NCBI RefSeq assembly: GCF_025147485.1
Contig: NZ_CP102263.1
Location: 633,501-697,500, forward strand
Source: Bacteroides uniformis
GTDB taxonomy: Bacteria > Bacteroidota > Bacteroidia > Bacteroidales > Bacteroidaceae
Direction of reading: 5' to 3'
DNA length: 64,000 nt
This document shows, piece after piece, positions 34,040 through 41,610 of the stretch. A program made the position numbers and the translations under genes. The stretch's first letter is position 1. Every line of letters begins with the position of its first letter. Under the pieces are notes generated by a model. It did no database searches, had not been told where the DNA came from, and was given only the letters and a program-made list of their open reading frames with translations.

Positions 34040-35224
34040 ATGAACAGTACAAAAGTAAGTAAACGCATCCTTGCACTCGACATTCTCCGTGGTGTCACCA
34101 TCGCAGGTATGATTATGGTAAACAACCCCGGTTCGTGGGGACATATCTATGCCCCCTTGCGGCATGCAGAGTGGAACGGTCTGACCCCCACCGACCTCGT
34201 CTTTCCCTTCTTCATGTTTATCATGGGAATTTCCACATACATTTCCCTGAAGAAATACAACTTCGAGTTCAGCCACGCCGCCGGCATGAAGATACTGAAA
34301 CGCACCATCGTCATTTTCCTTATAGGCATGGCTATCGGCTGGTTCTCGCGTTTCTGCTATTACTGGGCCTCCGCTCCGGACGACCTCAGTTTCGGAGAGA
34401 AGCTATGGGCTTCCGTCTGGACATTCGACCGTATCCGTATTCTGGGTGTCATGCAACGGCTGGCCCTTTGCTACGGAGCAGCCTCCATCATTGCACTAAC
34501 CATGAAGCATAAACATATACCTTATCTGATAGCCGGCCTATTGACAGGCTACTTCATACTGTTGATGTGCGGCAACGGTTTCGCCTATAATGAAACAAAC
34601 ATTCTTTCCGTGGTAGACCGTGCCATCCTGACCCCTGCACACATGTACAAGGATAACGGCATAGATCCCGAAGGTTTGTTAAGCACCATTCCTGCCATTG
34701 CACATGTGTTGCTGGGCTTCTGTGTAGGGCGGCTGATGCTGGATGGCAACAAGTCGGAAGACCGTGCCTCATTTCTCAATTCGCAGCTTATCACACTGTT
34801 TCTGGTAGGTGTTATCCTTACTTTCTCCGGTTTCCTGCTAAGCTACGGTTGCCCCATCAACAAGAAAATATGGTCTCCTACCTACGTACTCGTCACTTGC
34901 GGACTGGCATCCAGTTTTCTGGCATTGCTTATCTGGATTATTGATGTGAAAGGCTATAAGAAGTGGAGCATGTTTTTCGAGGCATTCGGTGTGAATCCGC
35001 TGTTCATGTATGTATTGGGCGGCGTACTTAGCATACTTTTCGGTAGTATCAGTTTCCCGTGGGGAAACAGCAGCATCAGCATACACGGATTCTTATACAA
35101 TATAGTCCTCATGCCCGTTTTCGGTGAAACCGCCGGTTCCCTTGCCTTTGCCCTGCTGTTTATCGCCATTAACTGGTGTATCGGCTACCAGTTGTACAAA
35201 CGAAAAATATATATCAAAATATAA
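34040..35224 (+). CDS. DUF5009/heparan-glucosaminide acetyltransferase-like membrane protein in the murT position
   Basis: This 394-aa protein has about 10-11 transmembrane helices. LALDILRGVTIAGMIMVNNP (about 11-30), WNGLTPTDLVFPFFMFIMGI (about 46-65) and RIRILGVMQRLALCYGAASI (about 131-150) are the family hallmarks (NagX/HGSNAT-like, acyltransferase-3-related fold). It lies directly before a BadF-type kinase and murQ. From memory, Tannerella forsythia has the same order, murT-murK-murQ, where murT encodes an inner-membrane MurNAc transporter, so this protein may import MurNAc, although its family is usually thought to acetylate sugars across the membrane. It could do either. Confidence 0.8.
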   Translation: MNSTKVSKRILALDILRGVTIAGMIMVNNPGSWGHIYAPLRHAEWNGLTPTDLVFPFFMFIMGISTYISLKKYNFEFSHAAGMKILKRTIVIFLIGMAIGWFSRFCYYWASAPDDLSFGEKLWASVWTFDRIRILGVMQRLALCYGAASIIALTMKHKHIPYLIAGLLTGYFILLMCGNGFAYNETNILSVVDRAILTPAHMYKDNGIDPEGLLSTIPAIAHVLLGFCVGRLMLDGNKSEDRASFLNSQLITLFLVGVILTFSGFLLSYGCPINKKIWSPTYVLVTCGLASSFLALLIWIIDVKGYKKWSMFFEAFGVNPLFMYVLGGVLSILFGSISFPWGNSSISIHGFLYNIVLMPVFGETAGSLAFALLFIAINWCIGYQLYKRKIYIKI

Positions 35225-35331
35225 GGATTAGGGGTTAGTGATTAAGGATTAGTGATTAATGGTAGGTGATACTGTTTCTTAATTATAGGCAACGTATTAA
35301 TCACTAATCCTTAATCACTAACCCCTAATCC
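35225..35331. repeat. Perfect 36-bp inverted repeat of reiterated words
   Basis: Arm 35225-35260 and arm 35296-35331 are perfect reverse complements over 36 bp, separated by 35 nt. Each arm is itself built of near-repeats of GGATTAGTGATTA. It begins at the first base after the DUF5009 stop and ends 22 bp before the kinase start. It could form a very long RNA hairpin or DNA cruciform between two genes of one operon. Confidence 0.95.
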
Positions 35332-35353
35332 CTAATCATTAAACATTATTTAT

Positions 35354-36193
35354 ATGATTCTAATAGCAGACAGTGGCTCTACAAAGACCGATTGGTGTGT
35401 TGTAGAGAATGGAGTACTTCTCCAACAGATATTCACGAAAGGGACGAACCCTTTCTTTCAGTCGGAAGAGGAAATCAGTAATGAAATAGCAACAGCGCTA
35501 TTACCTCAGCTGAAGACAAGTGAGCTGGATGCCGTATACTTTTATGGTGCAGGATGCGGATTTCCCGACAAGATAAGTATGGTGCACCGTGCCATAACCA
35601 AACACCTCAGTGTGAAAAATGAAGTGGAAGTCAATACCGATATGCTGGCTGCCGCACGTGGCCTCTGCGGACATGACTCAGGCATTGCCTGCATCATGGG
35701 GACCGGCTCCAACTCATGTTATTATGACGGAAAAAGCATTGTCACCAATGTATCTCCTCTGGGATTCATCTTGGGAGACGAAGGCAGCGGAGCCTGCTTG
35801 GGCAAACTGTTGGTAGGCGATATCTTGAAAAATCAGATGACACCCGAGCTGAAAGAGAAATTCCTCAAACAGTTCGACCTGACACCTGCTGATATCATCG
35901 ACCGTGTCTACCGTAAACCTTTCCCCAACCGTTTCCTGGCAAGCTTGTCACCATTTCTTGCACAGAATCTGGGTGAACCTTGTGTACGCGCTCTGGTACT
36001 GAACAGCTTTAAGGCATTCCTTAAACGCAATGTCATGCAATATGAAGACTATCAGCATCAAAAAGTACATTTCATCGGTTCCGTAGCCTTCTATTACAAG
36101 GAAGTTCTGGCAGAAGCTGCCAAAGAAATGGGTATCCAACTGGGTGCAATCATCAAGAGCCCCATGGAAGGACTCATCAAATATCACAACTGA
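35354..36193 (+). CDS. murK: MurNAc kinase-like BadF-family kinase
   Basis: This 279-aa cytoplasmic ASKHA kinase has phosphate-1 ADSGSTKTDW (residues 5-14), CIMGTGSNSCYYDG (about 114-127) with the phosphate-2 loop, GDEGSGACLGKLL (about 143-155) and PFPNRFLASLSPF. The immediate neighbour is murQ 46 bp downstream, and the protein upstream is in the murT position. The expected reaction is ATP-dependent phosphorylation of MurNAc (and perhaps GlcNAc) to the 6-phosphate, the MurQ substrate. Unlike the paralogue at 4405, the phosphate-1 aspartates are normal. The symbol rests on context, because GlcNAc kinases of this family look alike. Confidence 0.82.
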   Translation: MILIADSGSTKTDWCVVENGVLLQQIFTKGTNPFFQSEEEISNEIATALLPQLKTSELDAVYFYGAGCGFPDKISMVHRAITKHLSVKNEVEVNTDMLAAARGLCGHDSGIACIMGTGSNSCYYDGKSIVTNVSPLGFILGDEGSGACLGKLLVGDILKNQMTPELKEKFLKQFDLTPADIIDRVYRKPFPNRFLASLSPFLAQNLGEPCVRALVLNSFKAFLKRNVMQYEDYQHQKVHFIGSVAFYYKEVLAEAAKEMGIQLGAIIKSPMEGLIKYHN

Positions 36194-36199
36194 AAGTGA

Positions 36200-36235
36200 C
36201 AAATCGTAAATAGTAAATCGTCAAATAGTAAATAG
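36200..36235. repeat. Tandem AAATCGTAAATAG words before murQ
   Basis: AAATCGTAAATAG, AAATCGTC and AAATAGTAAATAG follow each other from 7 nt after the kinase stop to 5 nt before the murQ start. The words recur at 17840-17983 and, in reverse complement, at 39761-39795. Confidence 0.65.
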
Positions 36236-36239
36236 CCTT

Positions 36240-37049
36240 ATGTTCGTAAAAATCTCAGAGCAACCATCGCTCTACAATGACTTGGAAAAGAAATCAGTCC
36301 GTGAAATTCTGGAAGACATCAATACCGAAGACCAGAAAGTGGCGCTTGCCGTACAGAGGGCAATCCCTCAAATAGAAAAGTTGGTAACCCAGATTGTGCC
36401 CCGCATGAAACAAGGCGGACGCATCTTCTACATGGGTGCGGGTACCAGTGGACGTCTGGGCGTACTCGACGCTTCGGAAATTCCACCGACTTTCGGTATG
36501 CCCCCCACGCTGGTTATCGGCTTGATTGCCGGTGGTGACACTGCATTGAGAAATCCGGTAGAGAATGCCGAAGATGACATTCACCGCGGTTGGGAAGAAC
36601 TGACGGAACGCAATATTACAGATAAGGATACGGTCATCGGTATTGCTGCATCCGGTACCACCCCCTACGTGATTGGTGCCATGCACGAGGCACGCGAACA
36701 CGGCATACTGACCGGCTGTATTACCAGCAACCCGGACTCTCCAATGGCAGCAGAGGCAGATGTAGCCATCGAAATGATTGTAGGGCCTGAATATGTGACG
36801 GGAAGCTCACGCATGAAATCGGGAACAGGACAGAAAATGATACTGAATATGATTACTACTTCCGTCATGATACAGTTGGGACGCGTGAAAGGCAACAAAA
36901 TGGTGAATATGCAGCTCAGTAACAAAAAGCTTGTGGACCGTGGTACCCGTATGATTGTAGAGGAACTCGGACTGGACTATGGCAAAGCCAAGGCGCTGCT
37001 GTTGATGCACGGTTCGGTGAAAAAGGCAGTGGATGCGTACCGGATTTAG
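36240..37049 (+). CDS. murQ: N-acetylmuramic acid 6-phosphate etherase
   Basis: This 269-aa cytoplasmic SIS-domain enzyme converts MurNAc-6-P to GlcNAc-6-P and D-lactate. Motifs are FYMGAGTSGRLGVLDASEIP (63-82; Glu80 corresponds to the catalytic Glu83 of the E. coli enzyme), ENAEDDIHRGWEEL, GIAASGTTPYVIGAM (SIS core) and GSSRMKSGTGQKMILNM (about 187-203). The N-terminal ETRNP/LD-type segment of E. coli MurQ is shorter here (269 versus about 298 aa). It follows the kinase gene, completing a murT-murK-murQ-like set, and its lactate product links to the FAD/Fe-S dehydrogenase upstream. Confidence 0.95.
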   Translation: MFVKISEQPSLYNDLEKKSVREILEDINTEDQKVALAVQRAIPQIEKLVTQIVPRMKQGGRIFYMGAGTSGRLGVLDASEIPPTFGMPPTLVIGLIAGGDTALRNPVENAEDDIHRGWEELTERNITDKDTVIGIAASGTTPYVIGAMHEAREHGILTGCITSNPDSPMAAEADVAIEMIVGPEYVTGSSRMKSGTGQKMILNMITTSVMIQLGRVKGNKMVNMQLSNKKLVDRGTRMIVEELGLDYGKAKALLLMHGSVKKAVDAYRI

Positions 37050-37077
37050 CTATTACTCACTCTTAAATTCCTTTATT

Positions 37078-38973
37078 ATGAAAGCAATATATTTTTTTCT
37101 CTTTTCTCTTTGTCTGCAAGCTGCCACCGCGCAACCCTTGCAACGCGTAGCCCCTGAACAAGTGGGAATGGACTCACGCAAGTTGATGTATGCTGACGAA
37201 GCGATTGAAACAGCCATCTCCAACAAGGATATTCCCGGTGCCGTACTTGCTGTAGTACGTAACGGCAAGATGGCCTATCTGAAAGCTTACGGCAACAAGC
37301 GTATTTATCCCAATGTGGAGCCTATGACTGCCAATACTATCTTTGATATGGCATCTTGCAGCAAATCCATGTCGACCGCCGTATGTACGATGATACTGGC
37401 AGAACGCGGCAAGCTCCGTATGCTGGACCCCGTCAGCCTCTACATACCCCATTTCAAGAATTGGGAAAGCGAAGACGGCAAAGAGAAAAAGGTAATCCGC
37501 ATTGCCGATTTGATGACACACACTTCCGGTCTTCCTCCCTATGCACCGGTAGCCGAGCTAGAAAAGCAGTACGGTTCTCCCAATCCTGATGGGCTTATGG
37601 AATATATTGCTACTTGTAAACGCGACTTCAAGCCGCAGACTGATTTTCAATACAGTTGCCTCAACTTCATCACTTTGCAGCACATTATCGAGACTATAAG
37701 CGGACAGAGCCTGCGTGACTTTGCACGTGAAAACCTATTTGATGTACTCGGCATGGAGCATACCGACTATCTGCCTTGCCAACGTGATAAGGATGGTAAC
37801 TGGATTACGATAGTTGACAAAGGAACGAGAAAACAAGGACACAAGGAAAACAACGTAGCCAATTCTCAATTTTCAATTCGCAATTCTCAATTGAATAACA
37901 TTGCCCCCACTGAAAAGCAACCTAATGGACAAGTTCTCTGCGGACAAGTTCATGACCCGCTGGCACGTGTCATGAACGGAGGTATCAGCGGTAATGCAGG
38001 AGTATTCTCTTGTGCTGATGATATTGCCATACTCTGCGCAGCCCTGCAAAACGGAGGTGAATGGAACGGACGCCGCATCCTGAGTCCGCTGGGTGTAAAA
38101 GCCATGCGTACTGTGCCACGCACTACCGCCAGTCTGGGACGCACTCTCGGTTGGGATAATTTTACAGCCTATGCCTCCAACAATGGAGATTTGTTTGGTC
38201 CTAATACCTATGGGCATACCGGCTACACGGGTACCTCCATCATTATCGATCCGGACAATGACACTTCCGTCATACTCCTTATCAACGCCGTACATCCGGA
38301 AGACGGACACAGCGTAGTTCGCCTGCGTTCATTGGTTGCCAACGCTGTGGCGGCTTCCATCTACCCCATTCCGCGTATTTATACAGACCATTACTACAAA
38401 CGTTTCCTACAGTTTATGGATGAGCCTGCCATTACAAGCAAGGACATCGTCATGCTTGGCAATAGCCTGACTGAAGGTGGCGGTGACTGGTCTGCCCGTC
38501 TTGGTAAGAAGAATGTACGTAATCGCGGCATCATCGGTGATGAAGTGATGGGTATCTATGACCGCCTGCATCAGATACTTCCCGGACATCCCGCCAAGCT
38601 GTTCCTGCTTATCGGAGTCAATGACATTTCCCATGACTTGGCACCAGACAGTATTGTAGACATGATTCGCATGACGGTGGAACGCATCCGGAAAGAATCT
38701 CCCGACACAAAACTCTACCTACAAAGCCTACTCCCTTTCAATGAAAGTTTCGGCCGATACAAAAAACTGACTGGAAAGACAGATATGGTTCCTGAAATCA
38801 ACTCCCGTCTGGAGGCGTTTGCCAAAGAGGAAGGCATTGCCTATATCAATCTTTTTCCACTATTTACAGAGAAGGGAACAAATGTACTACGCAGTGAGTT
38901 GACCGGCGACGGACTGCATTTGAATGAGGATGGATACAAAATCTGGGTAAAGGCCATTAAGAAGAAAATATAA
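37078..38973 (+). CDS. Secreted beta-lactamase-fold serine hydrolase fused to an SGNH/GDSL hydrolase
   Basis: This is a 631-aa exported protein (signal MKAIYFFLFSLCLQAATAQP; the in-frame start at 37033 would hide it). Residues about 20-440 form a class C beta-lactamase-like domain with the SxxK motif in MASCSKSMSTAV (about 96-107), YSCLNF at the YxN position (about 198-203) and a late GHTGYTGTSI in place of KTG. Residues about 455-630 form an SGNH hydrolase: IVMLGNSLTEG (block I), LIGVNDIS (block III, GxND) and GDGLHLNEDGY (block V, DxxH). The first half may be a D,D-peptidase or esterase acting on muropeptides; the second may remove O-acetyl groups. A word repeat encodes NSQFSIRNSQLNN (about 262-274). 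Confidence 0.85.
   Translation: MKAIYFFLFSLCLQAATAQPLQRVAPEQVGMDSRKLMYADEAIETAISNKDIPGAVLAVVRNGKMAYLKAYGNKRIYPNVEPMTANTIFDMASCSKSMSTAVCTMILAERGKLRMLDPVSLYIPHFKNWESEDGKEKKVIRIADLMTHTSGLPPYAPVAELEKQYGSPNPDGLMEYIATCKRDFKPQTDFQYSCLNFITLQHIIETISGQSLRDFARENLFDVLGMEHTDYLPCQRDKDGNWITIVDKGTRKQGHKENNVANSQFSIRNSQLNNIAPTEKQPNGQVLCGQVHDPLARVMNGGISGNAGVFSCADDIAILCAALQNGGEWNGRRILSPLGVKAMRTVPRTTASLGRTLGWDNFTAYASNNGDLFGPNTYGHTGYTGTSIIIDPDNDTSVILLINAVHPEDGHSVVRLRSLVANAVAASIYPIPRIYTDHYYKRFLQFMDEPAITSKDIVMLGNSLTEGGGDWSARLGKKNVRNRGIIGDEVMGIYDRLHQILPGHPAKLFLLIGVNDISHDLAPDSIVDMIRMTVERIRKESPDTKLYLQSLLPFNESFGRYKKLTGKTDMVPEINSRLEAFAKEEGIAYINLFPLFTEKGTNVLRSELTGDGLHLNEDGYKIWVKAIKKKI
37859..37893 (+). repeat. Tandem CAATTCTCAATT word inside the serine hydrolase gene
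   Basis: CAATTCTCAATT, TTCAATTCG and CAATTCTCAATTG follow each other in frame and encode a Ser/Asn/Gln-rich loop in the beta-lactamase-like domain. The words resemble those at 24434-24466 in reverse complement. Confidence 0.65.
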
Positions 38974-39041
38974 AACGAACCAGTCTCCGAACGTCTGCCA
39001 CACTACCAACAGGCTAAAGAAGACATCTCTCCATTAACTAG

Positions 39042-39077
39042 ATTCCCCCTGCCATAGACATCTATAGCAGGGGGAAT
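39042..39077. terminator. Bidirectional terminator between the salvage cluster and the FKBP gene
   Basis: ATTCCCCCTGC (39042-39052) and GCAGGGGGAAT (39067-39077) form a perfect 11-bp stem with a 14-nt loop, followed by TCTTATATT on the + strand. It separates two convergent genes. Confidence 0.85.
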
Positions 39078-39117
39078 TCTTATATTCGGGGCGTTTCGGC
39101 ACACACCCTCTTTTATC

Positions 39118-39762
39118 TCATTCGGCAAAGCTAACCAGTTGCAAGTCAAACGTCAACAGAGAGCCTCCGGGGATTGTATTTGTAGAATAAGGAGCAGTAT
39201 AATCATTTATACCATATCCGCTTTGATAAGGGATATACAACATCCACCGCTCACCCATCCGCATAAGCTGCAAGGCAGCTGCCCAACCGGCAACGACACC
39301 CGAAACTTCAAAATCCACGAATGAATCAAAAACCGTAGGTTCTTTTACCGGAGGAATAGGTATATCGCGGTCAATAGCACTATAACCGTCAAAGCAACCG
39401 TCGAATTCTTCGCCATTCACATAAGTCCCATAATAATAAGCATTCACCTTTGAATGATAACCCGTATACAACGGGCGTTCACCCGTCTCATTCTTCACAA
39501 GCTTCTTGCAATAGACATACTGAGCACCTTCAGAAGTGCTTGCAGTCGTCTGTATGGCATACAGTTTCCCGAGTTCCATAGCATCGGCCTGCTCTGCTGT
39601 GGCGACATAATTCTCGCCAGTCAGCCTTTTTATCGAGTCAACAAAAGCCTCGCCGCGTTCTCTCCAATTATCATACTTTCCAGCCTCTTCCACTTCTTCA
39701 CAAGAGATAAAAGCACCCACCAGCAACAGCAAGAAAGGCAAAAACAAAAGGGACTTTTTCAT
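39118..39762 (-). CDS. FKBP-type peptidyl-prolyl isomerase-like lipoprotein
   Basis: This is a 214-aa lipoprotein (MKKSLLFLPFLLLLVGAFISC, Cys at residue 21). The C-terminal half has FKBP features: VKVNAYYYGTYVNGEEFDGC-like strands (about 105-122), VVAGWAAALQLMRMGERWML (about 156-175), IPYQSGYG and TIPGGSLLTFDLQLVSF at the end. It should help fold proteins at the periplasmic face of a membrane. The N-terminal ~90 residues resemble the short helical extension of other Bacteroidales FKBP lipoproteins. The start codon adjoins a tandem word repeat, and the gene follows glycyl-tRNA synthetase on the same strand, so it is probably read from the same transcript. Confidence 0.85.
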   Translation of the reverse strand: MKKSLLFLPFLLLLVGAFISCEEVEEAGKYDNWRERGEAFVDSIKRLTGENYVATAEQADAMELGKLYAIQTTASTSEGAQYVYCKKLVKNETGERPLYTGYHSKVNAYYYGTYVNGEEFDGCFDGYSAIDRDIPIPPVKEPTVFDSFVDFEVSGVVAGWAAALQLMRMGERWMLYIPYQSGYGINDYTAPYSTNTIPGGSLLTFDLQLVSFAE

Positions 39763-39795
39763 TTACTATTTTACTATTTTACTATTTACTATTTC
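39761..39795. repeat. Tandem TTACTATT word upstream of the FKBP gene
   Basis: TTACTATT occurs four times in tandem, starting at the FKBP start codon and lying in the 68-bp gap to glyS. Its reverse complement AAATAGTAAATAG matches the words at 36200-36235. Confidence 0.7.
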
Positions 39796-39830
39796 AGTTT
39801 GTTCACGCACCGGTCTATTCCATAACCGCT

Positions 39831-41372
39831 TTATTGCAAGGTTTTCAGCAACGATGTGATGCTTACACGGTCTGCAATAATATTATTCAGTTCAGAGATA
39901 GCCACGCGCTCTTGCTGCATGGTGTCACGATTACGCAGTGTCACACAGTTATCTTCCAAAGTCTGATGATCCACGGTGACACAGTACGGAGTACCAATGG
40001 CATCCTGGCGGCGGTAACGCTTACCAATAGAATCTTTCTCATCATACTGACAATGGAAGTGGAACTTCAGATTGTCAATGATTTCGCGCGCTTTTTCGGG
40101 CAGACCATCTTTCTTTACCAACGGCATTACGGCCAGTTTCACCGGTGCCAGTGCAGCAGGCAACTTCAAGACAACACGGGATTCACCGCTATCCAACGTC
40201 TCTTCACAGTAGGAAGCAGACATGATGCTGAGGAACATGCGGTCTACACCGATACTAGTCTCGATGACATACGGGGTATAGCTTTCGTTGGTTTCCGGAT
40301 CGAAATACTTGATGTTCTTGCCGGAGAACTTCTCATGCTGGGACAAGTCGAAATTTGTACGGCTGTGAATACCCTCTACTTCCTTGAAACCGAAAGGCAT
40401 CAAGAACTCGATGTCTGTAGCAGCATTAGCGTAGTGGGCCAGTTTGTCGTGGTCGTGATAACGGTAATGGTCATCACCGAAGCCCAGCGCCTTGTGCCAT
40501 TTCAGGCGAGTAGCCTTCCAACTCTTGAACCAGTCAAGCTCTGTACCCGGCTTCACAAAGAACTGCATTTCCATCTGCTCGAACTCGCGCATACGGAAGA
40601 TGAACTGGCGGGCTACAATTTCGTTACGGAAAGCCTTACCAATCTGGGCGATACCGAAAGGAATCTTCATGCGACCGGTTTTCTGTACATTAAGGTAATT
40701 TACGAAGATACCTTGTGCCGTTTCCGGGCGAAGGTATATCTTCATGGCACCATCGGCGGTAGAGCCCATTTCAGTTGAGAACATCAGATTGAACTGGCGT
40801 ACCTCTGTCCAGTTCTTTGTGCCACTGATAGGGCAAACGATTTCTTCGTCAAGGATAATCTGACGGAGTTCGTCCAGATTATTATCGTTCAAAGCCTTGG
40901 AAAAACGTTCATGCAAGGCATCACGTTTGGCCTGGTGTTCCAGCACACGACCGTTGGTACTGCGGAACTGAGCCTCATCGAAAGCCTCACCAAAACGCTT
41001 GGCAGCTTTGGCCACTTCTTTGTTTATCTTGTCATCGTACTTAGCAAGCTGGTCCTCTATCAACACATCGGCACGATAACGTTTCTTGGAATCGCGGTTG
41101 TCAATCAAAGGGTCATTGAAAGCATCTACGTGTCCGCTGGCTTTCCAGATGGTGGGGTGCATAAAGATTGCTGAGTCGATACCGACAATATTTTCGTGCA
41201 GCAGCACCATACTCTGCCACCAGTATTGCTTGATGTTATTTTTCAGTTCCACACCCATCTGACCATAGTCATACACAGCTCCCAGTCCATCATAAATCTC
41301 GCTGGAAGGGAACACAAAACCATATTCCTTACAGTGTGATACGAGTTTCTTAAAAACGTCTTCTTGTGCCAT
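39831..41372 (-). CDS. glyS: Glycyl-tRNA synthetase, alpha2 single-chain type
   Basis: This 513-aa class II aminoacyl-tRNA synthetase charges tRNA-Gly and is of the single-chain type. MAQEDVFKKLVSHCKEYGFV (1-20) and YDGLGAVYDYGQMGVELKNN (about 25-44) are typical starts. GIAQIGKAFRNEIVARQFIF-RMREFEQMEMQFF (about 240-275) carries class II motif 2. GVDRMFLSIM (motif 3, about 385-395) precedes the anticodon-binding domain (about 410-505). A -7 box at 41425-41432 fits its promoter. The gene is housekeeping and marks the border between the accessory clusters on either side. Confidence 0.97.
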   Translation of the reverse strand: MAQEDVFKKLVSHCKEYGFVFPSSEIYDGLGAVYDYGQMGVELKNNIKQYWWQSMVLLHENIVGIDSAIFMHPTIWKASGHVDAFNDPLIDNRDSKKRYRADVLIEDQLAKYDDKINKEVAKAAKRFGEAFDEAQFRSTNGRVLEHQAKRDALHERFSKALNDNNLDELRQIILDEEIVCPISGTKNWTEVRQFNLMFSTEMGSTADGAMKIYLRPETAQGIFVNYLNVQKTGRMKIPFGIAQIGKAFRNEIVARQFIFRMREFEQMEMQFFVKPGTELDWFKSWKATRLKWHKALGFGDDHYRYHDHDKLAHYANAATDIEFLMPFGFKEVEGIHSRTNFDLSQHEKFSGKNIKYFDPETNESYTPYVIETSIGVDRMFLSIMSASYCEETLDSGESRVVLKLPAALAPVKLAVMPLVKKDGLPEKAREIIDNLKFHFHCQYDEKDSIGKRYRRQDAIGTPYCVTVDHQTLEDNCVTLRNRDTMQQERVAISELNNIIADRVSITSLLKTLQ

Positions 41373-41424
41373 TTTCTGTTGTATCTAAATTAATTTGAAT
41401 CTTATTTTCAGCTAAAAAGCGCCA

Positions 41425-41432
41425 CAAAGATA
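41425..41432 (-). promoter_or_regulatory. -7 box before glyS
   Basis: TATCTTTG on the minus strand is an exact TAnnTTTG match 53 bp before the glyS start. No strong TTTG -33 element is visible, as is common. Confidence 0.5.
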
Positions 41433-41488
41433 GGGATTTATATCGTAAGTAGGACACGGAGGGTATTAATTTATCTTATTACCAAATA

Positions 41489-41528
41489 AAAGAAGAAGCT
41501 ACCTCATAACTCCGAGGCAGCTTCTTTC
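41489..41528 (-). terminator. Terminator of the ten-gene transketolase/SusCD operon
   Basis: AAGAAGCT-A-CCTC and GAGG-C-AGCTTCTT (41493 to 41527) pair around ATAACTCC. On the minus strand a T-rich run (CTTTTATTTGG) follows. It lies 80-120 bp after the GH3 stop and ends the minus-strand operon. Confidence 0.85.
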
Positions 41529-41610
41529 CCAATTTTACCCAATTACAATTAATTTACCTAAGCACTACAAATCAACCTAATCACAACCAAGAATAATATT
41601 ATACTCACCT

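Noticed and set aside
35225..35331. Invertible promoter of the type that switches capsule genes
   Set aside because: Arms flank only 35 nt with no clear -7 box, there is no recombinase gene nearby, and the site is between genes of one unit.
17840..36235. Repeated short words as a CRISPR array
   Set aside because: Words are 7-13 nt, unequal and without spacers of constant size, and no cas gene is present.
39834..40778. 314-codon open frame on the + strand
   Set aside because: It is antisense to the conserved glycyl-tRNA synthetase gene and its product looks like no known protein.
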